From the NCBI RefSeq assembly GCF_026191725.2, contig NZ_CP120863.1, positions 5,436,001 through 5,500,000 of the forward strand: 64,000 nucleotides of DNA. The letters run 5' to 3'. This DNA is from Roseibium porphyridii. GTDB lineage: Bacteria; Pseudomonadota; Alphaproteobacteria; Rhizobiales; Stappiaceae. The position numbers were made by a program, and so were the translations under genes. Within the stretch, counting starts at the first letter, position 1, and each line of letters opens with the position of its first letter. Below, in pieces: positions 43,772-51,539 of this stretch. The notes beneath the pieces were generated by a model that did not search any database, was not told the origin of the DNA, and worked only from the letters and a program-made list of their open reading frames with translations.

Positions 43772-45061
43772 CTAATTCGAAAATCCGAAAAAGCGAGGTA
43801 AAGCGGTGCTGATGTCCGGCACGAGAATGACGAGCAACAGAACCAGAATTTCTGCGGCAAGGAGCGGCAGAACAGCGCGCGACAGGCCCTCGATTTTGAG
43901 GCGGCCAACCGTCGCGATGACGAAGAGAACCGGTCCGACCGGAGGCGTGATCATGCCTATGGTCAGGTTGAGCACGAGCATCATCGCGAACTGCAAGGGA
44001 TCGATGCCGAACTGCAGTGCGATAGGCCCCAGAACCGGGGTGAGAATGATGAGAGCTGGCAGCGTGTCGATGAAGAGGCCGCAAACAAGGGCAAAACCGG
44101 CAAGCAGGAACAGAACCGTCAAACGATCCGTCGTTGCGCCAGATATGAGTGCAGCCAGGCTTTGCGGTATCTGCAAATATGTCAGCAGCCATCCAAAGAC
44201 GGATGCCATGGCGACAATCAAAAGCACGGACGACGTGGTTACACTGGCCCTTACAAGCACGGTGTAAAGCTTTGACCCATTCAAAGTGCGCATTGCCAGA
44301 CCAAGCAGCAATGCATAAGCGGTTGCGACCGCTCCTGCTTCTGTCGGTGTGAATACGCCACCCAAGATCCCACCGAGAATGATCAGGGGCATCAGCATTG
44401 CCGGACCAGCAGCCAGGGCACTTCTGGTGACCTCGGAACCGGACGCTCTCTTCTCGCGCCCGCGGTAACCTTTCTTCACCGACACGTAATGATTGGCTGC
44501 GGCCAGCGCCAAGCCCATGAGAAGACCGGGAACGATGCCTGCCATGAACAGCCCAGCGACCGTAACGCGATTGTCTGAGATCGCGTAAATGACCATCAGG
44601 ATCGAAGGCGGAATGATCGGCCCGATGGTTGCCGTGGCCGCGGACAGAGCACCGGCATAGTTGGGCTCGTAGCCTGCATTGCGCATCATGCGCATGACAA
44701 TTGCCGAGGGACCGGCAGCATCGGCCAATGCAGAACCGGAGATACCGGCAAAGAGCATGGAAACCAGTACGTTCACATGGCCCAAGCCACCCCGAATGTG
44801 ACCGACGAGATCGTTGGCGAACCGCAGCAAGGCCGCCGTCAAGCCACAGGCCGTCATGAGTTCCGACGCGAGAATGAAAAACGGCACGGCCATCAAGGGG
44901 AAGGAATTGATGCCGCCAAACAATCGCTGCGGAATGAGCAGCGGGTTCAGCGCTCCATCCACCAGGATTGCAACCGTCGAGGCGACACCCATTGTGAAAA
45001 CGACCGGCATCCCGAGCACAAGGGTGGCGAAGAACAATATGATGAGGGTTTTTGCCATCAT
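43772..45061 (-). CDS. dctM: TRAP transporter large permease, DctM family
   Basis: Integral membrane protein of 429 residues with 11 to 12 helices, the transport subunit of the sodium-driven TRAP system. It has the conserved LFGGINSFPLMAVPFF and IIPPSILMVIYA stretches and the closing VPDISTALP. It overlaps the small permease gene by 4 bases. Full length and ordinary. Confidence 0.94.
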   Translation of the reverse strand: MMAKTLIILFFATLVLGMPVVFTMGVASTVAILVDGALNPLLIPQRLFGGINSFPLMAVPFFILASELMTACGLTAALLRFANDLVGHIRGGLGHVNVLVSMLFAGISGSALADAAGPSAIVMRMMRNAGYEPNYAGALSAATATIGPIIPPSILMVIYAISDNRVTVAGLFMAGIVPGLLMGLALAAANHYVSVKKGYRGREKRASGSEVTRSALAAGPAMLMPLIILGGILGGVFTPTEAGAVATAYALLLGLAMRTLNGSKLYTVLVRASVTTSSVLLIVAMASVFGWLLTYLQIPQSLAALISGATTDRLTVLFLLAGFALVCGLFIDTLPALIILTPVLGPIALQFGIDPLQFAMMLVLNLTIGMITPPVGPVLFVIATVGRLKIEGLSRAVLPLLAAEILVLLLVILVPDISTALPRFFGFSN

Positions 45062-45564
45062 GATTGAACGTCGACCTCATCAAGATGAGTGTCGGTTTCA
45101 AAGTCTCCGGCAACGAATTTCCGGCATGTCAGCACCAGGTGGCACAGGAACAGGAATGATCCGAACGGAATGGCAAGATAGGGAATACCGCGCGAGATAC
45201 CGGTCGCCATGGTTTCCTTGTTCCAGCCGAACTCGACAAACTGAATTCCAAACCAAAGAACGAGACCCATAAAGGCTGCCATGACAACGACGGCACACCA
45301 CCGGATCGTCAACCGCACCGCCTTTGGCAGCAGCGCAACAAACAGATCGATCTCGACCAGCCGGCCACTTCTCAGAGCCAGTCCGGCACCGGCAAAAACA
45401 CCGAAAATCATCAGAAAGCGCGCAACTTCCTCGCCCCACGCGAGGGAAGATCCGAACAGATAGCGGCCGATGACATTGGCAATCACGATCAAAAACACAA
45501 TCGCCAGCGAGCTTGCGACCAGGAAACGGTTCACGGCTATCAGGACGCGTTCGAATTGCGCCAT
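45058..45564 (-). CDS. dctQ: TRAP transporter small permease, DctQ family
   Basis: Four-helix membrane protein of 168 residues with the DctQ landmarks SSLAWGEEVARFLMI and LRSGRLVEIDLF. The ATG at 45564 is set by a strong GGGAGGAA ribosome site; the open frame up to 45627 runs into the promoter palindrome. First gene of the nine-gene catabolic operon, divergent from the GntR regulator. Confidence 0.93.
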   Translation of the reverse strand: MAQFERVLIAVNRFLVASSLAIVFLIVIANVIGRYLFGSSLAWGEEVARFLMIFGVFAGAGLALRSGRLVEIDLFVALLPKAVRLTIRWCAVVVMAAFMGLVLWFGIQFVEFGWNKETMATGISRGIPYLAIPFGSFLFLCHLVLTCRKFVAGDFETDTHLDEVDVQS

Positions 45565-45629
45565 CAGGTTCCTCCCAAGTGTGGAGTGCCGATCCGACGT
45601 GGCCTCCGATTTTCGGAGTACTGGCATAC

Positions 45630-45647
45630 TGGCATACAGTATGTCAA
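45630..45647. promoter_or_regulatory. predicted GntR operator and TTGACA element between dctQ and gntR-type gene
   Basis: TGGCATAC-A-GTATGTCA is an imperfect 17-base palindrome (one mismatch) with the central AC-x-GT pattern of FadR-type GntR operators. A perfect minus-strand TTGACA lies at 45642-45647, overlapping its edge, so a bound regulator would block the dctQ promoter. A direct copy of TACTGGCA sits just beside it at about 45619-45626. Confidence 0.65.
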
Positions 45648-45718
45648 TGACAAAAATACTGTGCGCCAGTCACGAATCCGGTCTATAAGCCGTCTCCAAT
45701 CGGAGGTTTCATGGTGTC

Positions 45719-46363
45719 ATGTTGAAAATCGAGCGACCGAAATCGTTTGCCGAACAGGTCTCTGACGTGCTGCGTGCTCAAATCATCAGCGGTGAGCGGG
45801 ACATGGGCGAAGCCCTGTCGGAAACGAAGATTGCAAAGGAACTCGGAGTAAGCAGAACACCGGTCAGGGAGGCCTTTGCCAGACTGGAACTGGAAGGGCT
45901 GGTACACACGGAACCGCAACGGGGAACATTCGTTTTCACGCTCGACCGATGTTCATTGCTTGATATTTGCGATGTGCGTGTAAGCCTGGAAACAGCCGCC
46001 TTGAAAAAGGCAATGGAACGGGATCCGAAAGGACTTGCGAAAAGCCTGAAGGAAATCACCAAGAAGATGACCAGGGCCCGAAAGAAGGGCGACGAACGCG
46101 ACTATCTCGGCTTGGATACGGAGTTCCACCAAAGGCTGTTCGATCACGCAAAAAACCAGTTCCTGAACGACGCTTATCAGACAATCGCGGCGAAGATGGC
46201 CTGTTTAAGGAACAAGTTGGGCAATCACCCTGAACACATGGAAAAGTCCTTCGCGGAACACGTTGAAATCGCGTCGCTTCTGGAAAACGAAAAAACAGAT
46301 GAAGCCATTGACGTGATGATCAGGCATATCGGCCGCAAGGAAGGCTCTTACTGGAACAAGTGA
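45719..46363 (+). CDS. GntR-family regulator with FCD ligand domain
   Basis: Regulator of 214 residues. Residues 1-70 are the GntR winged helix (LSETKIAKELGVSRTPVREAFARLELEGLV). Residues 75-214 form a FadR C-terminal domain with metal and ligand histidines and aspartate in DTEFHQRLFDH, EHVEIASLL and MIRHIGRKE. These regulators usually repress organic-acid catabolic genes until a pathway compound binds. It is divergent from the TRAP operon with a palindrome between them, so it probably controls that operon and itself. Confidence 0.92.
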   Translation: MLKIERPKSFAEQVSDVLRAQIISGERDMGEALSETKIAKELGVSRTPVREAFARLELEGLVHTEPQRGTFVFTLDRCSLLDICDVRVSLETAALKKAMERDPKGLAKSLKEITKKMTRARKKGDERDYLGLDTEFHQRLFDHAKNQFLNDAYQTIAAKMACLRNKLGNHPEHMEKSFAEHVEIASLLENEKTDEAIDVMIRHIGRKEGSYWNK

Positions 46364-46389
46364 AGATCCGTTCGCAGGAAAACACAGAG

Positions 46390-46644
46390 CTAAGACGCGA
46401 GAAGATTGTTTGTCAAAGCAATCGCGATGGCGTGTTCCCGGGTTTTCGCACCAAGCTTACGCCGCGCGTTTCGGATATGAAATTCCACGGTAATCGGAGC
46501 GATACCAAGGGTGGATGCAATGCGTTGCGGGCGTTCACCAGAAGCCAGTTCAATCAGGCATTCGCATTCCCGCTGCGTGAGAGGCTCAAACGCGCTTTCG
46601 ATCCGTGCAAATGCTCCCATGGTCTTGCTCGACCCTCCTGACAT
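46390..46644 (-). CDS. small solo LuxR-type HTH protein
   Basis: About 84 residues, nearly all a LuxR/GerE helix-turn-helix: LTQRECECLIELASGERPQR, IASTLGIAPITVEFHIRNAR and the C-terminal RKLGAKTREHAIAIAL. No receiver or autoinducer domain is attached. The open frame extends to 46824, but the first 60 codons look non-coding and overlap the start of the opposite gene. ATG 46644 has AAGG six bases before it. It is convergent with the GntR gene and divergent from a LuxR-hydrolase fusion, with which it might work. Target genes unknown. Confidence 0.75.
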   Translation of the reverse strand: MSGGSSKTMGAFARIESAFEPLTQRECECLIELASGERPQRIASTLGIAPITVEFHIRNARRKLGAKTREHAIAIALTNNLLAS

Positions 46645-46796
46645 TGACCTTGTCGAATCTACGTAACAACTTACTTCCCTTAGGGCATGACCAAAATTGG
46701 GTATGCACGAGCGAAACATGGAACGGGCGTCGGTGCGGTTTTCGATTCGCTCTCGGGAAACACAAGTGATTGTCCAGTACGGAGCATTGAAAAGCC

Positions 46797-48434
46797 TTGA
46801 AAGATAACAAGAACGGCGAAACACCTTCCCGACTGGATGACATGATTGCCAATGTCTATGAAGCCGTACTTGACCAGGATCGCTTCGATGAACTGATCAC
46901 ACTCGCGGAAAGCAGCATTACGAACAGGAGTGCACACCGCGAGCTTTTGCGCAGAAAACGCGATATCGAAGCGCATTTCGAAACTGCGGAGAAGCTGCTG
47001 TCGAGCCTGCAGAAACCTGCAGAAGACAATGACCGGCCGGTGATCAGGCTGGGACGGGATCTTACGGTTCTGCAGGCCAATGAAACCGCCGAACGAATTC
47101 TGCAAATTACTGCCGGTCGATCACTTGAGGAACTGGATATCGATGGCGACGCATTGGGTCATCTCAACGAAGCTGTTTCGGGCCGAACCGAGGACTGGCC
47201 GATTGTTCGCGTCCCACACGCTGCGACAGGCAAGCAGGTTCTGTTGGTCTTGTCCGCTGAAGAAGATCCACACAACGGCAAAATCTGGTTACTGACGGGC
47301 GTTGAACGTGTCTGGCAACAGGGCGCGAGCCTGGCCATGCAGAGCCTTTATGGTCTCACGCAATCAGAAACCGATGTCCTGTCCATGCTGGTCAGCGGAC
47401 ATACGCCAGCCGAGATTGCGCAAGCGCGCGATCGATCGGTCGAAACAGTTCGTCAGCAAATCAAATCGATGATCACGAAAACCCGCTCACGGGGCAGCGG
47501 GGAGCTTGTTGCAGTTGCCAGAGCCATCGCCAATTCTGCACAACGGCGAAAACCTCAGACCACATCGGCAGACCACACGCGCGCGGAGCTCAAACTTCGG
47601 GACGGGCGCAAGATCGACTATCTGGAGCAGGGAGACACGACCGGTAAAGCCGTTGTCTTTCTCCACGGCTGTCTTTGCGGCAACAGGCTGCCGAACACCG
47701 CAAGCAGATATTTTTCCGAAAACGGTATCCGTCTGCTTTCCCCTGCCCGCCCCTGGCACGGCCAGAGCGACGGTCACGGAATTCTGCTTCATGATCCCGC
47801 TCGTTACGCGCATGACATATGCGACTGGCTGGACCAGCTGGATCTTGAACAGGTCCAGCTGGTTGCTTTTGACGTTGGCGCTATTTTCGCACTGGTCTGT
47901 CTTCCCCATCTCCGGGACCGTGTAGCGCAACTTATTTGCATTTCCGCTCAACCCCCCATGCGGAGCTTTCAGGACTTTTCCGGAGCACCGCCGCAGCAAA
48001 AACTGTTTGCCTTGTTGCCGCGTGTCTCAGTGCCGCTTTTGAGCTACATGGCAAAACTGGGTGACAAACGGTTGAAACGCGATGGGCCGGGCGGCTTTGC
48101 GCAAACCGTTTTTGGAGGTGCACAGGCGGATCTCGAGGCGTGCAACGATCCGCATTTGCTGGACCTTTTCTGGCAAGGTCACCTGTTTCATGTCGAACGC
48201 GGCTCGGACAGCTTCATCAACGATTGCCGGTTTGTTGCTTCTGATTGGGAGAAGCTGATCAAACCAACGGATGTTCCCATTCATTTTATTCACGGAACAC
48301 AAAATCGGTCGATACGCCCGGAACGCATTCTGGCCTTTGCCGAGCGCATTGAAGCGCAGGTCTCTCTTGTCGAAAATGCCGGCCACAGTCTCCCGTTCAG
48401 TCACTGGCGAGACTGGGTCCGTTTTCTCGACTGA
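46797..48434 (+). CDS. PAS-like/LuxR HTH/alpha-beta hydrolase fusion regulator
   Basis: Protein of 545 residues with an unusual order. Residues 80-180 look PAS-like (PVIRLGRDLTVLQANETAERI). Residues 185-245 are a LuxR HTH (LTQSETDVLSMLVSGHTPAE, SVETVRQQIKSMITK). Residues 262-545 are an alpha/beta hydrolase with the oxyanion segment FLHGCLCG and the histidine in ENAGHSLPFSH (H530). The nucleophile elbow reads AFDVGA, giving aspartate D359 in place of serine, and the usual acid position in HGTQNRSIRP is asparagine N503. So the hydrolase may be a ligand sensor or use different chemistry. The TTG at 46797 is the only long start; ATG 46842 is an alternative. Confidence 0.82.
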   Translation: MKDNKNGETPSRLDDMIANVYEAVLDQDRFDELITLAESSITNRSAHRELLRRKRDIEAHFETAEKLLSSLQKPAEDNDRPVIRLGRDLTVLQANETAERILQITAGRSLEELDIDGDALGHLNEAVSGRTEDWPIVRVPHAATGKQVLLVLSAEEDPHNGKIWLLTGVERVWQQGASLAMQSLYGLTQSETDVLSMLVSGHTPAEIAQARDRSVETVRQQIKSMITKTRSRGSGELVAVARAIANSAQRRKPQTTSADHTRAELKLRDGRKIDYLEQGDTTGKAVVFLHGCLCGNRLPNTASRYFSENGIRLLSPARPWHGQSDGHGILLHDPARYAHDICDWLDQLDLEQVQLVAFDVGAIFALVCLPHLRDRVAQLICISAQPPMRSFQDFSGAPPQQKLFALLPRVSVPLLSYMAKLGDKRLKRDGPGGFAQTVFGGAQADLEACNDPHLLDLFWQGHLFHVERGSDSFINDCRFVASDWEKLIKPTDVPIHFIHGTQNRSIRPERILAFAERIEAQVSLVENAGHSLPFSHWRDWVRFLD

Positions 48435-48525
48435 CGTAAACAACCCACCTATCAAAATCCATAGCTGTTTCCGCTCCGGGACACGTGCTCTCCTGAGTTC
48501 CTTTGAGACTTCAGGACAGATTGCG

Positions 48526-49983
48526 ATGCGTTTTATTTCAAGGTTTGCTTTTTTACTGTGTTGCCCAATTTTAACGCTGCAAGCGCCACAGGCACAGGAG
48601 ACTGATCCCGGCAGGGCGATGATCGTCTTTGACGGGTCGGGTTCCATGTGGGGACAAATAAGCGGCACCCCCAAGATCGTGACGGCACGTGACACGCTGG
48701 CGCGCGTCGTCGGCCAGCTGCCGCCAGCACTTGAGGTTGGATTGATTGCCTATGGTCATAACCGCAAGGGCGACTGCAGCGACATTGAAACCCTGGTCCC
48801 GGTCGGGCCTGCCTCGACGCAGTCGAGCAAACTTGTTGCATCTGTGGCTGCACTCAAGCCAAAGGGCAAAACGCCTCTGACCGCAGCCGTGCGCCGCGCC
48901 GCACGGGAACTTCAGTTTCAGGAAGACAAAGCCACCGTCATTCTGGTGACAGACGGAATTGAAACCTGTGAAGCAGACCCATGTGCTGTCGCGAACGAGC
49001 TGGAAGCACTTGGGATCAACTTTACGACACACGTAATCGGCTTCGGACTGAACGAGGAAGAAGGCCGCCAGGTCGCGTGCCTTGCGGAAAATACGGGTGG
49101 CCTCTATCTGCAGGCGGACAATGAGGGTGATCTGGCCGATGCTCTTCAGCAAACAGTTTCGCTTTCACCAGCTCCTGCCCCGGCTCCTGAACCAGCGCCC
49201 TCGCTTGCTAAAAATATCAAAGCGACGGTCAGCCTGGAGGAAGGTTCGGCCCCGTTAACCGATGCTGACGGCATTCGAGTCTACTGGTCGGCGACGCCCG
49301 CCGGCGGCGGGGAAGAAATTCGCCTGACCACCCGCCCTGACATTACTGAACGACTGGAACCTGGCGCCTATCGTCTCGCAGCCCGAACGGACAAAGGCAG
49401 TTCAGCGGTTGCGGACATCACGGTGACCGACAGCGAGCTGACAGAAGTCAGCCTATCGCTTGGAGCCGGCAAGATCGATCTCTATGCGGTGATGGCCAAC
49501 CAGGATCTTGGTCTCTCGGATACGGATTTCCTCTGGCAGGTGGAAAACAAAATCACGGGTGAACAGTTCACGGCCTATACCCAGGCGATGGAAGCGGTCG
49601 TTCCAAGTGGCCAATACAAGGCGAAGCTCATTATCACGCGCCTTGAAAAGATGTCGCCCGGCAGCGTTGAACTGGATGTGGTTACCGGAGAAACGGCACA
49701 GGCCGAAGTGATCGCCCAAACGTCGAAGGTCACTCTGCGTGCCTTCAATGCTGACGGTTCCGAGCTGAAGGCACACGATTCCCGGCTGAACGTCTTTCAG
49801 GGAGAAAAAACTGAAAATGAGGCGTTCGTTAAGATGGTGCTTGGCGGCGGAGCGCTTTTTCTTCTGCCTGGACAATATTCCGTTCGCGCCGAGGCATGGG
49901 ACGGCAGCAAACGGGAGCCGGTCTTCCAGTCAATAACGGTCAGCCCAGCATCTGAACAGACCATCAATGTGACCTTCCCATGA
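48526..49983 (+). CDS. secreted VWA-domain protein
   Basis: Protein of 485 residues with a signal peptide (MRFISRFAFLLCC, ending near QAQA, about residue 24). The von Willebrand A domain (30-215) keeps the MIDAS residues in VFDGSGSMWGQ (D36, S38, S40) and VTDGIETCEADPC. A short proline-alanine linker at about 220-230 is followed by three beta-sandwich-like repeats (for example ITVTDSELTEVSLSLGAGKI). ATG 48526 has AGGA before it; the frame open from 48271 overlaps the upstream gene and is rejected. Its last codon overlaps the DUF3137-like start (ATGA). Probably a metal-dependent adhesion or scaffold protein in the periplasm. Confidence 0.87.
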   Translation: MRFISRFAFLLCCPILTLQAPQAQETDPGRAMIVFDGSGSMWGQISGTPKIVTARDTLARVVGQLPPALEVGLIAYGHNRKGDCSDIETLVPVGPASTQSSKLVASVAALKPKGKTPLTAAVRRAARELQFQEDKATVILVTDGIETCEADPCAVANELEALGINFTTHVIGFGLNEEEGRQVACLAENTGGLYLQADNEGDLADALQQTVSLSPAPAPAPEPAPSLAKNIKATVSLEEGSAPLTDADGIRVYWSATPAGGGEEIRLTTRPDITERLEPGAYRLAARTDKGSSAVADITVTDSELTEVSLSLGAGKIDLYAVMANQDLGLSDTDFLWQVENKITGEQFTAYTQAMEAVVPSGQYKAKLIITRLEKMSPGSVELDVVTGETAQAEVIAQTSKVTLRAFNADGSELKAHDSRLNVFQGEKTENEAFVKMVLGGGALFLLPGQYSVRAEAWDGSKREPVFQSITVSPASEQTINVTFP

Positions 49984-50918
49984 GTGGGCAGGACGCATTC
50001 TGGGATCCGATAGAAGGCGCGGTAGCACCGGAATTCAGGCGAAGACCGGAGCGTGAACCCTCGAAGCTTCCGGCATCCTTCAAAAAACTGGAACTTCCGC
50101 TTTTCTTTCTGGCTTTCCCGGGTTTCATTCTCGCTTTTCTCGGCGACAGTCTTTTGCCTTACGGCATAGCGCTCGTGACATTCGGCATGGCCGGCGGATT
50201 TGCAATCAACCACTTCACCGGCGCTACCGAAGATCGACTAGAGCGCCTTTGGAAAACAGGGGAGCATCTCGGATTTCGGTTTCGCCCGGAAATACCGGCC
50301 AGCCGATTGCGCGACATACGGCAAAAGATTCCCGAACTTTTCAAACTGCGAATTGGCGGGTCGATTCCGCTGAACATTGAAAGTGAAATGTGGGGCCGGT
50401 CGGAAAGCGGCACGCCTTTGTGGCTCGGTCTTGGCGCTTTTTCGTCAGCTGCTTTTTTTGGCGGGCCCAAACAGACCACCAAATTGGCAAATGCAGGTGC
50501 ACAGGGCAACGTCGTGATGATGATTGCGGCATACAAGCTGGATCGGGATACGGGTATTCGGATCGCGCTGATGCCGGAATCGCTCGGAGCTGTCGGACCA
50601 TTCGACCGTGACCTGAAGACGGAAAGCGTGGCGTTTAACGACACCTTCAACATCAGAGTGACATCCCGGGCGGACGATGGGGACCTGGATCAGATTTCCG
50701 TCAACGTGCTGCAAGTGCTGACACCAGCATTTCAAACCACGCTGCTGGAGCTCGCGGACCGTTTCGCAGCACGTGTCATCGTGGATCGCGATACCGTCTA
50801 TTTCGGCGGTTTTCACAACCTGCAAAGTCTGGATGACACAGTACTTCAATCCTTCGTCAAGGAGATCGTCGCTGCATTTGCGGCAGCGTCGACCTCCTTC
50901 AAACGCTACGCGGAGTGA
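49980..50918 (+). CDS. DUF3137-like membrane protein
   Basis: Protein of 312 residues with two adjacent helices near the N-terminus (LPLFFLAFPGFILAFLG and YGIALVTFGMAGGFAINHF) and a soluble alpha/beta remainder. This layout and the LemA gene next to it fit the DUF3137 family, found with LemA in many proteobacteria, but I am matching pattern rather than a firm motif. FNDTFNIRVTSRADDGDLDQ and VYFGGFHNLQ are the most distinctive parts. It overlaps the VWA gene and the LemA gene by a few bases each, so the three are translated together. Function unknown. Confidence 0.55.
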   Translation: MSGQDAFWDPIEGAVAPEFRRRPEREPSKLPASFKKLELPLFFLAFPGFILAFLGDSLLPYGIALVTFGMAGGFAINHFTGATEDRLERLWKTGEHLGFRFRPEIPASRLRDIRQKIPELFKLRIGGSIPLNIESEMWGRSESGTPLWLGLGAFSSAAFFGGPKQTTKLANAGAQGNVVMMIAAYKLDRDTGIRIALMPESLGAVGPFDRDLKTESVAFNDTFNIRVTSRADDGDLDQISVNVLQVLTPAFQTTLLELADRFAARVIVDRDTVYFGGFHNLQSLDDTVLQSFVKEIVAAFAAASTSFKRYAE

Positions 50919-50926
50919 CCCGGCAT

Positions 50927-51535
50927 ATGTCGTTTTTCATGATATTGATCTTATTGGTTGGCGTGGTCATTGGAACTTATGTCCTTTGCTACAATACGCT
51001 TATGTCGGCCAAGTTCCGCGTGGATGAAGCCTGGTCCGGCATAACGGTTCAGCTCAAGCGACGGCACGCACTTGTGCCCAATCTGGTTCAGGCTGCCAAG
51101 ACGGCGATCGGCCACGAGCAGGCAATCATCGACAAGATCGTCACGGCGCGATCTGCTGCTCTCGAAGCATTGGCAAGCGACAAACAGGCGGATATTGCCA
51201 AGGCTGAAGCCGGTTTAAGTCAGGCGCTTGGGCAGTTCATTGCCTACACGGAAGACAACCCTGAAATAACCGCCAACGAAAACCTGCTCGTATTGCAGAA
51301 ACAGCTTGAAGAGACAGAAGACCAGGTGGCCGCTGCAAGGCGGATCTACAACGGCAATGTACAGGCCTACAACACCCGTGTCGCCTCCATTCCATGGAAT
51401 TTTGTTGCAGGCCTCAACAAACTGAAACCGTCTCAAATGTTCGAACTCGATGCGGCCGAAATGAAGGAAGTCTCAAAGGATCCTTCGCTAGATGCCCTTG
51501 AACTTGCCGTTCCTCCTCAGCAAGACAGGACCTGA
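50927..51535 (+). CDS. lemA: LemA-family protein
   Basis: LemA protein of 202 residues with one N-terminal helix (MILILLVGVVIGTYVLCYN) and a long four-helix cytoplasmic or periplasmic bundle. KFRVDEAWSGITVQLKRRHALVPNLVQAA is the family signature, followed by IPWNFVAGLNKLKPSQMFEL. LemA is linked to membrane stress, proteolysis and peptidoglycan in various bacteria, though its mechanism is unsettled. The ATG at 50927 is used; a GTG at 50915 overlaps the previous stop. Part of the five-gene envelope module. Confidence 0.9.
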   Translation: MSFFMILILLVGVVIGTYVLCYNTLMSAKFRVDEAWSGITVQLKRRHALVPNLVQAAKTAIGHEQAIIDKIVTARSAALEALASDKQADIAKAEAGLSQALGQFIAYTEDNPEITANENLLVLQKQLEETEDQVAAARRIYNGNVQAYNTRVASIPWNFVAGLNKLKPSQMFELDAAEMKEVSKDPSLDALELAVPPQQDRT

Positions 51536-51539
51536 GCCC

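Noticed and set aside
43644..45113. 489-codon minus-strand frame in another phase across dctM
   Set aside because: Rich in Arg, His, Cys and Trp, typical of a shadow frame, and it covers a clear DctM gene.
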